Assembly (NCBI RefSeq): GCF_008632455.1
Contig: NZ_CP043929.1
Span: 806,001 to 870,000, forward strand
Reading direction: 5' to 3'
DNA from: Methylomonas rhizoryzae
GTDB lineage: Bacteria; Pseudomonadota; Gammaproteobacteria; Methylococcales; Methylomonadaceae
DNA length: 64,000 nucleotides
Shown: positions 26,143 to 34,999 of the stretch, piece by piece
How the letters are laid out: every line of letters begins with the position of its first letter
How positions within the stretch are numbered: the first letter of the stretch is position 1
Made by a program: the position numbers and the translations under genes
Notes under the pieces: model-generated
Database searches by the model: none
What the model was told of the DNA's origin: nothing
Seen by the model: only the letters and a program-made list of their open reading frames with translations

Positions 26143-27399
26143 TTAACTTTTACCTAATCTTCGGCACCATTTTTCCGGATCGACCGCCTTGCCTTGCTGG
26201 CGAATACCGAAGTACAGCGCCGCTTGCGATCGGCCGCCGCTACGTCCTACCGACGCTACGCTATCCCCGGCTTTGACGGTATCGCCTACGCTTTTGTTTA
26301 AGCTTTGGTTGAATGCGTACAAGCTCATATAGCCTTTGCCGTGGTTGACGATAATCATTAAACCGTAGCCGCGCAACCAATCGGCGTAAACCACCCGGCC
26401 GGCTGCCACCGCATGGATGGCGGCGCCTTCTTTGGCGGCGATCACCGTGCCGTCCCAAGTGGTTTCGAAACGTTTGCTGCCGAAACGTTCCAAAATCGCG
26501 CCTTGCACCGGCCACGGTAACTCGCCTTTCAACTCGGCAAACAACTTGCCGGCGGGCGGAGTGTCAGGCTTGGCGGATACGGGTTTCTCCGCTTGCGGTT
26601 TTGACTGTGTCGCTTCAGGCGGCGGGTCGGGATTGCGTCGTTTGACGTGTGAATCCGCATGCGAACCTTGTTCGCTATTATCGTCGGATATAGGAAGCGA
26701 TGCCAGCAGCGCGGTCAGCTTTCGTTCGTCATGCAGCAAGTCGGCGAGTTGGTGTTTTTTTTCCGCCTGATCTTGCTCCAATTCGCCGATTAAGCGCTCT
26801 CTTTGTTGTTTAAGGCTGTAAAGGCGCTCGGTTTCCCGTTGTTTTTTATTCAAAGCGATTTGCAGCAATTGGGATTCCGATTGGTTTTGTTGTTCCAGCG
26901 CGCGCAATTTCTGTAAATCGTCCTGGATTGCGCGCAGATTCCGCGCTCTTGCTTTGACGATGTAGTCGTAATATTTGAGCATGCGGCCGGTAAGCGCCGG
27001 ATCGTGTTGCTTGAGCAGCAAATCCAGCCCGCTACGACGGCTTTTTTCCATGATAAACGCCGATTTGACCGTGTATGCCAATTGCTCGTGTTGTTTGGAC
27101 AAATCCTGTTGGGTGGCGGCGATGTCCGTACGCAACGCTTTTAACCGGGTTTCGAAGGCTTGAATGCTGATTTTTAACTCGTTTAACGCGTTAGCCTGTT
27201 CGCCGTATTGGGTTTCCAGATTGCGCAACTCTTCGAGCTGCGCGGCTTTTTCCTCGGTCAAGCGCTTTACCTGAGCGTTAACTTTCAGCTTCTGCGCCTG
27301 AATCTCGTCCAGCTGCTGTTTGGCATCCGTTTCCGAGGTCGCGTATACCGGGCGCAAACAGCACAGAACGGCCAAACAGAGCAGCATTGCGTATCTCAT
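26143..27399 (-). CDS. envC: EnvC-like murein hydrolase activator (M23/LytM)
   Basis: 418 residues: signal peptide (about 1-20, ending V-Y-A-T), a long coiled coil (about 25-240, Q-L-D-E-I-Q-A-Q onwards), a proline/lysine-rich linker and a C-terminal LytM domain with W-D-G-T-V-I-A-A-K-E-G and V-N-H-G-K-G-Y. The usual zinc-ligand motif H-x-x-x-D of active M23 enzymes is replaced (E-T-T-W-D-G), and the final H-x-H is missing (Y-M-S-L-Y-A-F), so it is probably an inactive domain that activates amidases, as EnvC does during cell separation. Upstream of ctpA on the same strand, about 190 bases away, an old pairing in proteobacteria. Confidence 0.9.
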   Translation of the reverse strand: MRYAMLLCLAVLCCLRPVYATSETDAKQQLDEIQAQKLKVNAQVKRLTEEKAAQLEELRNLETQYGEQANALNELKISIQAFETRLKALRTDIAATQQDLSKQHEQLAYTVKSAFIMEKSRRSGLDLLLKQHDPALTGRMLKYYDYIVKARARNLRAIQDDLQKLRALEQQNQSESQLLQIALNKKQRETERLYSLKQQRERLIGELEQDQAEKKHQLADLLHDERKLTALLASLPISDDNSEQGSHADSHVKRRNPDPPPEATQSKPQAEKPVSAKPDTPPAGKLFAELKGELPWPVQGAILERFGSKRFETTWDGTVIAAKEGAAIHAVAAGRVVYADWLRGYGLMIIVNHGKGYMSLYAFNQSLNKSVGDTVKAGDSVASVGRSGGRSQAALYFGIRQQGKAVDPEKWCRRLGKS

Positions 27400-27720
27400 C
27401 GATGACTAGTCGGACTGAATCGGAAAGTTGAAAGGTACAGCTTACATTTTATCCTTCAAAAACACGCTTAGCGAATCCAAGGTGGGACAAATGAATCATA
27501 TTTCAATGAAATCAGATGGTTGGCGATTCCTGCGTGCCGTCCTGGCTACTCGTTACGACAGTTTAAACCGCAACGAGCGGTGCTTTCGCACATAGTCGTG
27601 CTGCTTAAGCTAACGGCGGGCGGTAAAATGCTCGATTCCCGGCGTTTTCCGGCTTGGGCGCAATTTAACAGGCGGCCCGCATTCATCTCGGCCCGAACGC
27701 CTAAAAAATTTGGACTCTCC
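27400..27720. other. divergent intergenic region before the restriction-modification genes
   Basis: 321 bases between envC and the methyltransferase gene. An open frame (from 27520) leads into the methyltransferase without a stop, but its residues look like non-coding sequence and a clear start exists at 27721. No promoter pair could be fixed and no small gene was recognised. Confidence 0.5.
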
Positions 27721-30700
27721 ATGACCAGCAGCAATGCATTTACCCAGCTTCAGGCTTTTCTTAAAGACATGTTCCAATTCGGCGAACATGATCTGGACTT
27801 CGGCCTGTACCGCATCACCCGCTTGAAACGGCAATTCATCGAAAACTTCATAGCCGGCGACGGCCGGGACAGCTTGCGCGCCGTGGTGACAAACGCCTTG
27901 AGCAGCGTGCAGAACGCGCAAGTCAAGACTTCCGAACACTGGCTGGCGGGGTTTGCCGGACGCTTCGGCCAAAACGGCGCGCCGGTCTGGCAAAAATTGT
28001 ATGACAACCCGTTCGACCAGGCCGCTCTCGACAAATACCAACTGCTGTTCCAGCTCAGCCCCGAGGAACAACAACACGGCGAACAGCACCTCGCCACTTG
28101 GCTGGAAGCTCGGCAGCTTGACAGCGGCAATCTGGAAGCCAAGGTTTACAACCACCTGCTGAACTTCTTCGAGCTGTATTACCAAAACGGCGACTTCGGC
28201 TATAACAGCCGCGCCGCCAGCGCCTTCAAGGTGGCTTACGAGGCCGACTACGACGGCTCGGACGTCCTGTTTCACTGGAAACACAAGGATAGCTACTACA
28301 TCAAAACCGGCAACGGCTTTCACAGCGTGCGTTTTCAGCTCGATGCCGGTGAACTCGGTGAGCGCTGGCTGGAGTTCCGCCTGACTCAAGGCAGCGCCGC
28401 CGCCGCGCAAAGCGCCGAGCGCAACAATAACAAAGACAGCCAGAGCAAACGCTACCGGCTGGCTGCAATCGATTCCATACCAGAGGTTGATAAAACCGTC
28501 TGGCAAATACGTTTCGAACTGGCCGACGCCAACACACCCAAAACCGAGCTTTACCCAAGGCTATGGCAAACGCTGTTCGGCGATAGCGATTTAACGCCTT
28601 ATCTGTACAAGAAACCCGGCAAACACGAAGCCTTGCCCGGCGCGCCCTTGTTCAATGACTTGAAAGACGACGCCGGCAACGCCGAGGGCGGCCAGATCAA
28701 GGGCATAGCCCAATTACGCCTGAAATGGGATAAATATCTGGACGAACTGGCCAAGCGTGACGAATTCGCCAACTTAGGCAAAAACGCCGAACAGCGCATC
28801 GAGGCCCTGGCCAGCGACGCGATTGCCAATGCCCTGTTTCAGCTCGACAAAAACCTCAACAAATTCTATGTCGGCAACGACGCCGACTACTTTATTCATA
28901 AAGACTTGCTGGGCTTTTTGAGCCGGGAGAAAAGCCGCTTCATAAAGCAAGTGGTGTTCTCCGATCTGGACAGCCTGCTGCACGCCGGCCAGGACAACGC
29001 CACCGTGTTGATAGCCCAAGCCTTCAACCAAGTGGCCGACCGTTTGATTCAGTTTTTGGCTGCCATCGAAAACTTCCAGAAAGGCTTGTTCGAACTGAAA
29101 AAGCAGGTGGTCGATAGCCACTATCTGATTTCGCTCGGCAAGATACCGGCCGAGTTTTACCCGCGCCTGCTGGACAATGCCGCCCAAGTTGGGGAATGGC
29201 GCGAGGTGTACGGCATCGACATCGCCGCGCCGGAACAACTGGCCGAGCATCCGGCCCTGGTGGTCGATACCGGCTATTACGCCGAAACCGGTCCGGACAG
29301 CGGCATCACCCGCAACCCGCTGCAAGACGATTTGCTCAGCCACCCGGTTTTCGACAATCTGGACGAACAAACCGACGGCCTGCTGGTCAATTCCGAAAAT
29401 TGGCAAGCGCTGAACCTGTTGCAGGACAAGTTCCGCGGACAAATCAAGACCATTTACATCGACCCGCCCTACAACACCGGCGGCGACGGTTTTTTGTACA
29501 AGGACAGCTTCAAGCATTCCAGTTGGGCCAGCATGATCCACGACCGTCTGCAACTGGCTTACCCGCTGCTGAGTAAAAACGGCGTACTGTTTGCCAGCAT
29601 AGACGATAAAGAACGCATCCAACTGGAAACTCAGTTGCGGCAGGTATTCGGCGCCGGCAATCGGGTGGAGGAACTGATCTGGGCGCAAAACTCCACCAAA
29701 AACCAGTCGCCGACCTATTCCAACAACCACGAATACATCGAAGTGTTCGCCAAGGATCTGGAAACCGTCAAGGCCGAGCCGATGATGTTCCGCGAACCCA
29801 AGCCGGGTTACGAAGAGATGATGGAACTGGTGGCGCGGTTGAACCCGGATTATCCCAGCATCGCTGAGATCGAGGCCGAAATCGCCGCGCTGTTCGAGCA
29901 GCACCGCCGCGAGTTCAGGGCCGAGCTGGAAGCACAAGGCCTAGAGTTCGATAAGAGTCTGGATTTGTGGAAGGGTCTTTACAATTACAGCCATGCCGAA
30001 TACCGCGACGCCGACGGCCGTTACGTGCCGGAAGACGAGGCCCGCCGACGCGAGGCCAATATTTGGATTTGGCAGGAGGCTGACGCCTCAATGCCGCTGG
30101 TGTCCGCCGGTTCGAAAAAACCCAGCGTCAAAGACCCGAACGACCCCAATTACCGTTTCTATCAACCGTTACATCCAATTACCGGCAAACCTTGCCAGCC
30201 ACCCAAACGAGGTTGGGTTTGGCCTCGTCATCCCTTGGAAGGATTCTCCCAATCGTTCAGTGAATGGGATGACGACAACCGGATTGCCTACGGCGAAACC
30301 GAGCAAAAAATTCCACGTTTAAAGCGTTTCATTCACGAAGTGGACACCAATGTCGGGCGTTCAGTTATAACTGATTACACCGACGGCGAAAAAGAACTCA
30401 CAACCTTGCTGGGTAAATCGCGCAGCTTCCCCAATCCCAAACCCACCACGCTGATCGAGCGTTTCGTGCAGCAAACCGCCAATGCCGGCGACTGGGTGCT
30501 GGATTTTTTCGCCGGCTCCGGCACCACCGGCCAGGCGGTGATGCACAGCGACCGGCAACGCCGCTTTCTGCTGACCGAAATGGGCGGCTATTTCGACAGT
30601 ATTTTAAAACCGCGCATCAAGCGGGTGATGTACTCGACGCATTGGCAGGACGGCCTGCCGACCCAAGCCGGTCATGTCTACCGTCTGATCAAGGTGCAAG

Positions 30701-31239
30701 GCCTGGAACAATACGAAGACCTGCTGGATAACCTGCACCCGGTGTGGGACGACGCCAGCCTGCCGCCGCCGGTTCCGGTCAAATACCTGTTCCGTCCGGA
30801 GCAGCAAGCTATATTGTCCACGCTGGATTTGCGCCGGCCGTTCGCCAATACCCTGACCGTAGGAAAGGCCCGGCAAACCGCAACCATAGACCTGCTGGAA
30901 ACCTGGTGTTATCTGCAAGGCTATTGGCTGAAATCTCGCCGCCTGTACCGTAAAAATACTCGGCCTCTCCCTGAGGGAGAGGCGCTGGGTGAGGGCGAAA
31001 CCGAATCCGGCCTGACACTGGACAGGGATTATCTGGCCGCCGAAACCACCTACGGCACATTGGTACTATTCCGCGACATCCAAATCGGCGAGGACGACAG
31101 CGCGCAAATCCGCGCCATTTTAAGCCTGTACCGCATCGAACGGCTGGAGCTGAATTTGGACGCCGATCTGCGCCAGTTGCCGTTGCCGGCTACGCTGATT
31201 CAGGCCCACGATTTTCTGCGGGGCGCGCAATGGAATTGA
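27721..31239 (+). CDS. large DNA adenine methyltransferase, type III Mod-like
   Basis: 1172 residues. The catalytic motif D-P-P-Y-N-T-G is at about 581 and the S-adenosylmethionine motif D-F-F-A-G-S-G-T-T-G at about 928. This order, catalytic before cofactor-binding, is that of beta-class adenine methyltransferases such as type III Mod. Ordinary Mod proteins have roughly 600-700 residues; here about 500 residues precede the catalytic region, and a target-recognition-like region of about 300 residues separates the motifs. It would mark host DNA against the partner nuclease. Near residue 1080 a palindromic repeat is read in frame (30963-30983). Leucine is mostly CTG and GCC is frequent, unlike the TTG-rich neighbours, suggesting transfer. 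The start at 27721 has only a weak ribosome binding site. The 3' end overlaps the nuclease gene by ten bases. Confidence 0.85.
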   Translation: MTSSNAFTQLQAFLKDMFQFGEHDLDFGLYRITRLKRQFIENFIAGDGRDSLRAVVTNALSSVQNAQVKTSEHWLAGFAGRFGQNGAPVWQKLYDNPFDQAALDKYQLLFQLSPEEQQHGEQHLATWLEARQLDSGNLEAKVYNHLLNFFELYYQNGDFGYNSRAASAFKVAYEADYDGSDVLFHWKHKDSYYIKTGNGFHSVRFQLDAGELGERWLEFRLTQGSAAAAQSAERNNNKDSQSKRYRLAAIDSIPEVDKTVWQIRFELADANTPKTELYPRLWQTLFGDSDLTPYLYKKPGKHEALPGAPLFNDLKDDAGNAEGGQIKGIAQLRLKWDKYLDELAKRDEFANLGKNAEQRIEALASDAIANALFQLDKNLNKFYVGNDADYFIHKDLLGFLSREKSRFIKQVVFSDLDSLLHAGQDNATVLIAQAFNQVADRLIQFLAAIENFQKGLFELKKQVVDSHYLISLGKIPAEFYPRLLDNAAQVGEWREVYGIDIAAPEQLAEHPALVVDTGYYAETGPDSGITRNPLQDDLLSHPVFDNLDEQTDGLLVNSENWQALNLLQDKFRGQIKTIYIDPPYNTGGDGFLYKDSFKHSSWASMIHDRLQLAYPLLSKNGVLFASIDDKERIQLETQLRQVFGAGNRVEELIWAQNSTKNQSPTYSNNHEYIEVFAKDLETVKAEPMMFREPKPGYEEMMELVARLNPDYPSIAEIEAEIAALFEQHRREFRAELEAQGLEFDKSLDLWKGLYNYSHAEYRDADGRYVPEDEARRREANIWIWQEADASMPLVSAGSKKPSVKDPNDPNYRFYQPLHPITGKPCQPPKRGWVWPRHPLEGFSQSFSEWDDDNRIAYGETEQKIPRLKRFIHEVDTNVGRSVITDYTDGEKELTTLLGKSRSFPNPKPTTLIERFVQQTANAGDWVLDFFAGSGTTGQAVMHSDRQRRFLLTEMGGYFDSILKPRIKRVMYSTHWQDGLPTQAGHVYRLIKVQGLEQYEDLLDNLHPVWDDASLPPPVPVKYLFRPEQQAILSTLDLRRPFANTLTVGKARQTATIDLLETWCYLQGYWLKSRRLYRKNTRPLPEGEALGEGETESGLTLDRDYLAAETTYGTLVLFRDIQIGEDDSAQIRAILSLYRIERLELNLDADLRQLPLPATLIQAHDFLRGAQWN
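30963..30983. repeat. palindromic repeat inserted in frame in the methyltransferase gene
   Basis: GCCTCTCCC-TGA-GGGAGAGGC, perfect nine-base arms, followed by GCTGGGTGAGGGCG. It resembles the dispersed CTCTCCCTGAGGGAGAGG-type extragenic palindromes common in bacterial genomes. Here it lies inside a coding region and is translated as R-P-L-P-E-G-E-A-L-G-E-G-E-T without breaking the frame. Confidence 0.75.
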
Positions 31240-34200
31240 AGCTGTACAACCGGGTCAAGCGCGAGTTGCTGGGCGAGTTGGTCGGGAGCGCCGAAAACAA
31301 CGACACTGCTTATCAAAAGTTGGTGGAAGATTTCGCCTCCGCGTCCACGACCGGCATCAAAAAAGTCTACGCCCGCCGCATCCAGGATTGGCTACGGCAA
31401 TACAACAGCCTGTTGTCCCGCCCGTTCAAACTGCGCTATTACCAGATTCTGGCGCTGTATTTCACCGAATACGTGTTAAGCGAGAAACGGGCCGGTAAGG
31501 GTTTTTCCGAACAAAAGGCGCTGGCATACTGGATGGCGACCGGCAGCGGCAAAACCCTGCTGATGCATTTGAACCTGTTGCAATACATAGACCACATCGG
31601 CGGCGGTAGCGCCTTCGACGAGTTGCACATCATCCTGACCACGCCTGGTGTGAATCTGATCGAACAGCATCAGCGCGAACTCAGCGAAACCGTGCGGCAT
31701 CTGAACCGGTTTTACAGCAACCGCATCAAGCTGACCTGCGAAACCACCGCCGCACTGCTGAACAAGGAAGCCGGTTTCTTCAATTTGCCGGACAACAAAC
31801 GGTTGTTCCGGCTGGTGCTGGTGGACGAAGGTCATATCGGCCTGGCCGGCGGCGGCCGCGAGGTCGGCGCGTTCAAGGCCTTGCGCAGTCAATTGCTGGC
31901 GCCGGAAAACAGCTTTTTGTTCGAGTATTCCGCCACCTACCACGGCATCGCCGACAAATACGTGCAGGAATACCAGGAACAGATCGTCTACGACTACAAC
32001 TATTACCGCTTTTTCAAGGACGGTTACGGTAAGGATTATGCATTTCAGTCGTTGAATGACGACCGTTTTGCCGATACCGGCCAGACCGAGGCGGGGTTTT
32101 TCGACGCCACCCTGTCTTGTTTGCAGGACAAACTGGCGACCTATGAACAACTGACGGTCAACCACGCTCGACACAGCGGCGAATTGCCGTTCAGCGGCCG
32201 TTTTCCGCACAAGCCGCTGCTGGCTTATATGGGCAATACGGTGGAAGACCCGAAAAACGAGGGCAAGGGCCGCGACGAGGTATCGGACATCCGCAAGTTC
32301 GTGGTCTGGCTGGCGCACTTGTCCACGGCGGACAAGCAGCGTTACGCCGAGGCCTTCAACGGCCAATATCTTGGCCAATTGACGCTGACCCGCAGCCCCG
32401 GTATCGCGGACGAAATCTGGTTGTCGTTCGGCGACGGCGATTATTGGGGCTTGATCAACGTCGGCAACGGCGACAAGTTTTTCAACGATTGCGCCGAACA
32501 TCCGCAATTGCAGGACGAACACGGCCAGTTGCACATCACCTTGCGCAAGGCGGCGATTGTCGGCAGCCGTTACGGTTTTGCCGGTATCGACGATTTGGCC
32601 AGCCCGATCAATGTACTGGTCGGCAGCCGCAAGTTTTCGGCGGGCTGGAACTGTTACCGGGTGTCGTTGATTGGCCTGATCAATTTGGGGGCGGCCAAGG
32701 GCAATATGATCATCCAGATCTTCGGCCGCGGCGTGCGCCTGCAGGGTTTGAAGGAAGACGGCAAGCGCCGTAACAGCGAGCATTGTCTGGATTATCAAGG
32801 CTTATTGGCAGCGCCTGATTCGGCGGATAAGCAATTGCGGCGGCTGGAAACCTTGAACGTATTCAGTTTGAACCGCTCCTGGCTGGAAACCTTTTTGCAG
32901 GCCTTGAATCAGGATATTCCGGCGATTTCCGGGCCTTACTGCGTGGAGGTTCAGCCCGCCGTGGTGCGGCTCGGCAAAAAACGGCTAGCCAAAACCTTTG
33001 CCGATTACCAAGACAAGTTATTGGCCTTCAAAGTGGGCTTGAGCGAATTCGACGCGCCGCTGCAAGCGGTGTTGAATCCGGCCAGCCACGAATGGCAGTG
33101 GCGCTACCGGGATGCGAACGGGGATATCGACGGCGTGTTGCAGCCGTTTGCCATTTCTCTCGACTATCGTTCCAATCCGGCATCGGCCGGGGTGAATGTC
33201 GTCCATGATCTGAGCCATGCCTTAGCCCACTATGGCGGCTTCATGACGCCGGGGCATTTACAACGGCAACTGGCGGTCTGGTCGGTTCAGCAGCGAGTGC
33301 AATTTTATGTGGGGCAAGCCAACGATTTGCAGCCCTTGACGCTGGCGGTTCTGCTGCCCTTGCTGGCCGAAGTCCGATACGACCGCGAACTGGACAGCCG
33401 CAGTCTGGACGTGATCGAACGTATCGCCGAGGAGGTGCAACGCGACCTGCTGGACAAGGTCTTCCACAAAATCCGCTATGTGATCGACAAGCGGGCTTAT
33501 CGCTACGAAGCGGTCAAGCAAGCCGTGGGCGACGAGCCGGGCGACTTCATCGAGCGCTATACCTTGACGTATGAGTTTGCCAATCAGCAAGACAAGCAAC
33601 ATTTCGAGGCCAAGGCCGGCACGCGCGCGGACATCGAACAGGCCTTGCAGGAAAATCGGGGGGCTTACCATATCTACGAACCGCTGTTGGGCGAAGCCGA
33701 TGCGGACTTGCTGAAACCGCATAAACTCCAGCGTATTGGGATTTCGCCGGACAAACTGAACGGCGGCGAAAAGAAGTTTTTGCGCGACATCTTGGCCTAC
33801 ATCGATTTGAACTTTGCCCACGATCAGCGCGAGTTTTACCTGATGCGCAATGTCGAGTCCTTGCGTTCGATTGGTTTGTATCTGGAAGGCGAAACGCGGG
33901 TGTTTTATCCGGATTTCGTGTTATGGATTGTGAATGACAAGAAAAATGAGACGACGATTGTGCTATTTGACCCGAAAGGCCAGACCGGCATCATCGATGA
34001 AGCCGAGCTGGGCATCAGCGGCAAAGCGGCCTTGAACGAAAAAGTCACGGTGGCGACCGGCCGGCATCTGGCCGAACTGGCGCGGGAATTGACGGCCAAA
34101 ACCGGCCGCAAAGTCATGATTCATTCGTTCATTCTGTTGCGGGACAGTTCCAAGCTGGGCAGGCCGAAAGGCAGTTCGCTGACCGATAAGGAACTCGCCT

Positions 34201-34349
34201 TAGCCGAAGAGATGATCCGGCAGCATATTCTGCGTCTGGATTGGCACGAAAAACGGGAAAACGGTAGCCGGGGGTTCAGGCTGGATAACGGCGAAACCTG
34301 TCTGAGCCGGCTATTCGCCCAAATTGCCGGGCAAGAATCGGGTAGCTGA
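31230..34349 (+). CDS. type III-like restriction endonuclease, helicase-nuclease subunit
   Basis: 1039 residues. Superfamily 2 helicase motifs: Walker A M-A-T-G-S-G-K-T (about 101), D-E-G-H (about 199), S-A-T-Y (motif III) and Q-I-F-G-R-G-V-R-L (motif VI, about 495). A C-terminal nuclease of the PD-(D/E)XK type is suggested by Y-P-D-F-V-L-W (about 892) followed 20 residues later by D-P-K-G-Q, with Asp in place of the usual Glu. Together these are the parts of a type III Res subunit, which translocates on DNA and cuts when two unmethylated sites meet. It overlaps the methyltransferase by ten bases and no third subunit follows. Stand-alone phage defence is inferred. Confidence 0.85.
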   Translation: MELKLYNRVKRELLGELVGSAENNDTAYQKLVEDFASASTTGIKKVYARRIQDWLRQYNSLLSRPFKLRYYQILALYFTEYVLSEKRAGKGFSEQKALAYWMATGSGKTLLMHLNLLQYIDHIGGGSAFDELHIILTTPGVNLIEQHQRELSETVRHLNRFYSNRIKLTCETTAALLNKEAGFFNLPDNKRLFRLVLVDEGHIGLAGGGREVGAFKALRSQLLAPENSFLFEYSATYHGIADKYVQEYQEQIVYDYNYYRFFKDGYGKDYAFQSLNDDRFADTGQTEAGFFDATLSCLQDKLATYEQLTVNHARHSGELPFSGRFPHKPLLAYMGNTVEDPKNEGKGRDEVSDIRKFVVWLAHLSTADKQRYAEAFNGQYLGQLTLTRSPGIADEIWLSFGDGDYWGLINVGNGDKFFNDCAEHPQLQDEHGQLHITLRKAAIVGSRYGFAGIDDLASPINVLVGSRKFSAGWNCYRVSLIGLINLGAAKGNMIIQIFGRGVRLQGLKEDGKRRNSEHCLDYQGLLAAPDSADKQLRRLETLNVFSLNRSWLETFLQALNQDIPAISGPYCVEVQPAVVRLGKKRLAKTFADYQDKLLAFKVGLSEFDAPLQAVLNPASHEWQWRYRDANGDIDGVLQPFAISLDYRSNPASAGVNVVHDLSHALAHYGGFMTPGHLQRQLAVWSVQQRVQFYVGQANDLQPLTLAVLLPLLAEVRYDRELDSRSLDVIERIAEEVQRDLLDKVFHKIRYVIDKRAYRYEAVKQAVGDEPGDFIERYTLTYEFANQQDKQHFEAKAGTRADIEQALQENRGAYHIYEPLLGEADADLLKPHKLQRIGISPDKLNGGEKKFLRDILAYIDLNFAHDQREFYLMRNVESLRSIGLYLEGETRVFYPDFVLWIVNDKKNETTIVLFDPKGQTGIIDEAELGISGKAALNEKVTVATGRHLAELARELTAKTGRKVMIHSFILLRDSSKLGRPKGSSLTDKELALAEEMIRQHILRLDWHEKRENGSRGFRLDNGETCLSRLFAQIAGQESGS

Positions 34350-34463
34350 GCTGCTTCGTTCCGCGGGTGGGCCGGAGGGCGAACCTGAAAGGTTTTAGCG
34401 GTTTTACCGGGCGGGCCGGTTTGCGTTTTCGCCAGCGTTCCAGCTATGGTATAAAAACCGCCG

Positions 34464-34484
34464 GCCGAGCGGAAACCGCTCGGC
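34464..34484 (+). other. hairpin in the mscL leader
   Basis: GCCGAGCGG-AAA-CCGCTCGGC, perfect nine-base arms, about 50 bases before the mscL start and just after a TATAAA at 34450-34455 that could be its -10 box. No T-run follows. It would lie at the 5' end of the mscL mRNA if that promoter is right. Confidence 0.4.
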
Positions 34485-34534
34485 GCGACACCCTAAAATC
34501 AATAACAAGCAAACTATGCCGCGGGAGTTTACCT

Positions 34535-34951
34535 ATGGGTATCATGCAGGAATTTAAAGAATTTACCATGAAGGGCAATGTCGTCGACATGGCGGTCGGC
34601 GTGATCATCGGAGCAGCATTCGGTAAAATCGTCACCTCGCTGGTCAGCGACGTGATCATGCCGCCGATAGGTGTGTTGCTGGGCGGCGTCGACTTTACCG
34701 ACTTGGCCGTGACCATACAGGCCGCCGCTAAAGCGGCGGACGGCAGCGTGATACCGGCGGTGGTGATTGGCTACGGTAAATTCATTCAGACCGTCATCGA
34801 TTTTCTGATCGTGGCCGCCGCGATTTTCGGCATGATCAAAATTCTCAGCTCGTTCAAGAAAAAAGCCGAGCCGGCCCCGGAAGCTCCACCGGTCCCGTCC
34901 AATCAAGAACTGCTGCTGGCAGAAATCCGGGATTTATTGAAAAACAAATAA
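34535..34951 (+). CDS. mscL: large-conductance mechanosensitive channel
   Basis: 138 residues, the family's normal size. The amphipathic start M-G-I-M-Q-E-F-K-E-F, first helix D-M-A-V-G-V-I-I-G-A-A-F-G-K-I-V with the glycine-rich pore lining, periplasmic loop, second helix and the C-terminal helix L-L-A-E-I-R-D-L-L are all present. MscL opens at high membrane tension to release solutes on osmotic downshock. The start at 34535 is supported by GGGAG about eight bases upstream; the open frame reaches back to 34367 but without family-like residues. Confidence 0.95.
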   Translation: MGIMQEFKEFTMKGNVVDMAVGVIIGAAFGKIVTSLVSDVIMPPIGVLLGGVDFTDLAVTIQAAAKAADGSVIPAVVIGYGKFIQTVIDFLIVAAAIFGMIKILSSFKKKAEPAPEAPPVPSNQELLLAEIRDLLKNK

Positions 34952-34972
34952 TCCTTAGCAGACAATCGCTTA

Positions 34973-34999
34973 GAACGCTGGGATTGTAGCCCGGCGTTC
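34973..34999. terminator. inverted repeat between convergent mscL and hisD
   Basis: GAACGCTGGG and CCCGGCGTTC, ten pairs with one G-T wobble and a seven-base loop. It overlaps the hisD stop by two bases. No T-run, so weak as an intrinsic terminator. Confidence 0.35.

Noticed and set aside
27610..29937. Long antisense frames (298 and 387 codons) opposite the methyltransferase gene
   Set aside because: They mirror the CTG/GCC-rich codon pattern of the real gene; the methyltransferase frame carries the conserved motifs and the antisense ones carry none.
31476..32798. A 440-codon antisense frame opposite the restriction helicase gene
   Set aside because: It covers the Walker A to motif VI region of a clear helicase and is only a compositional shadow.
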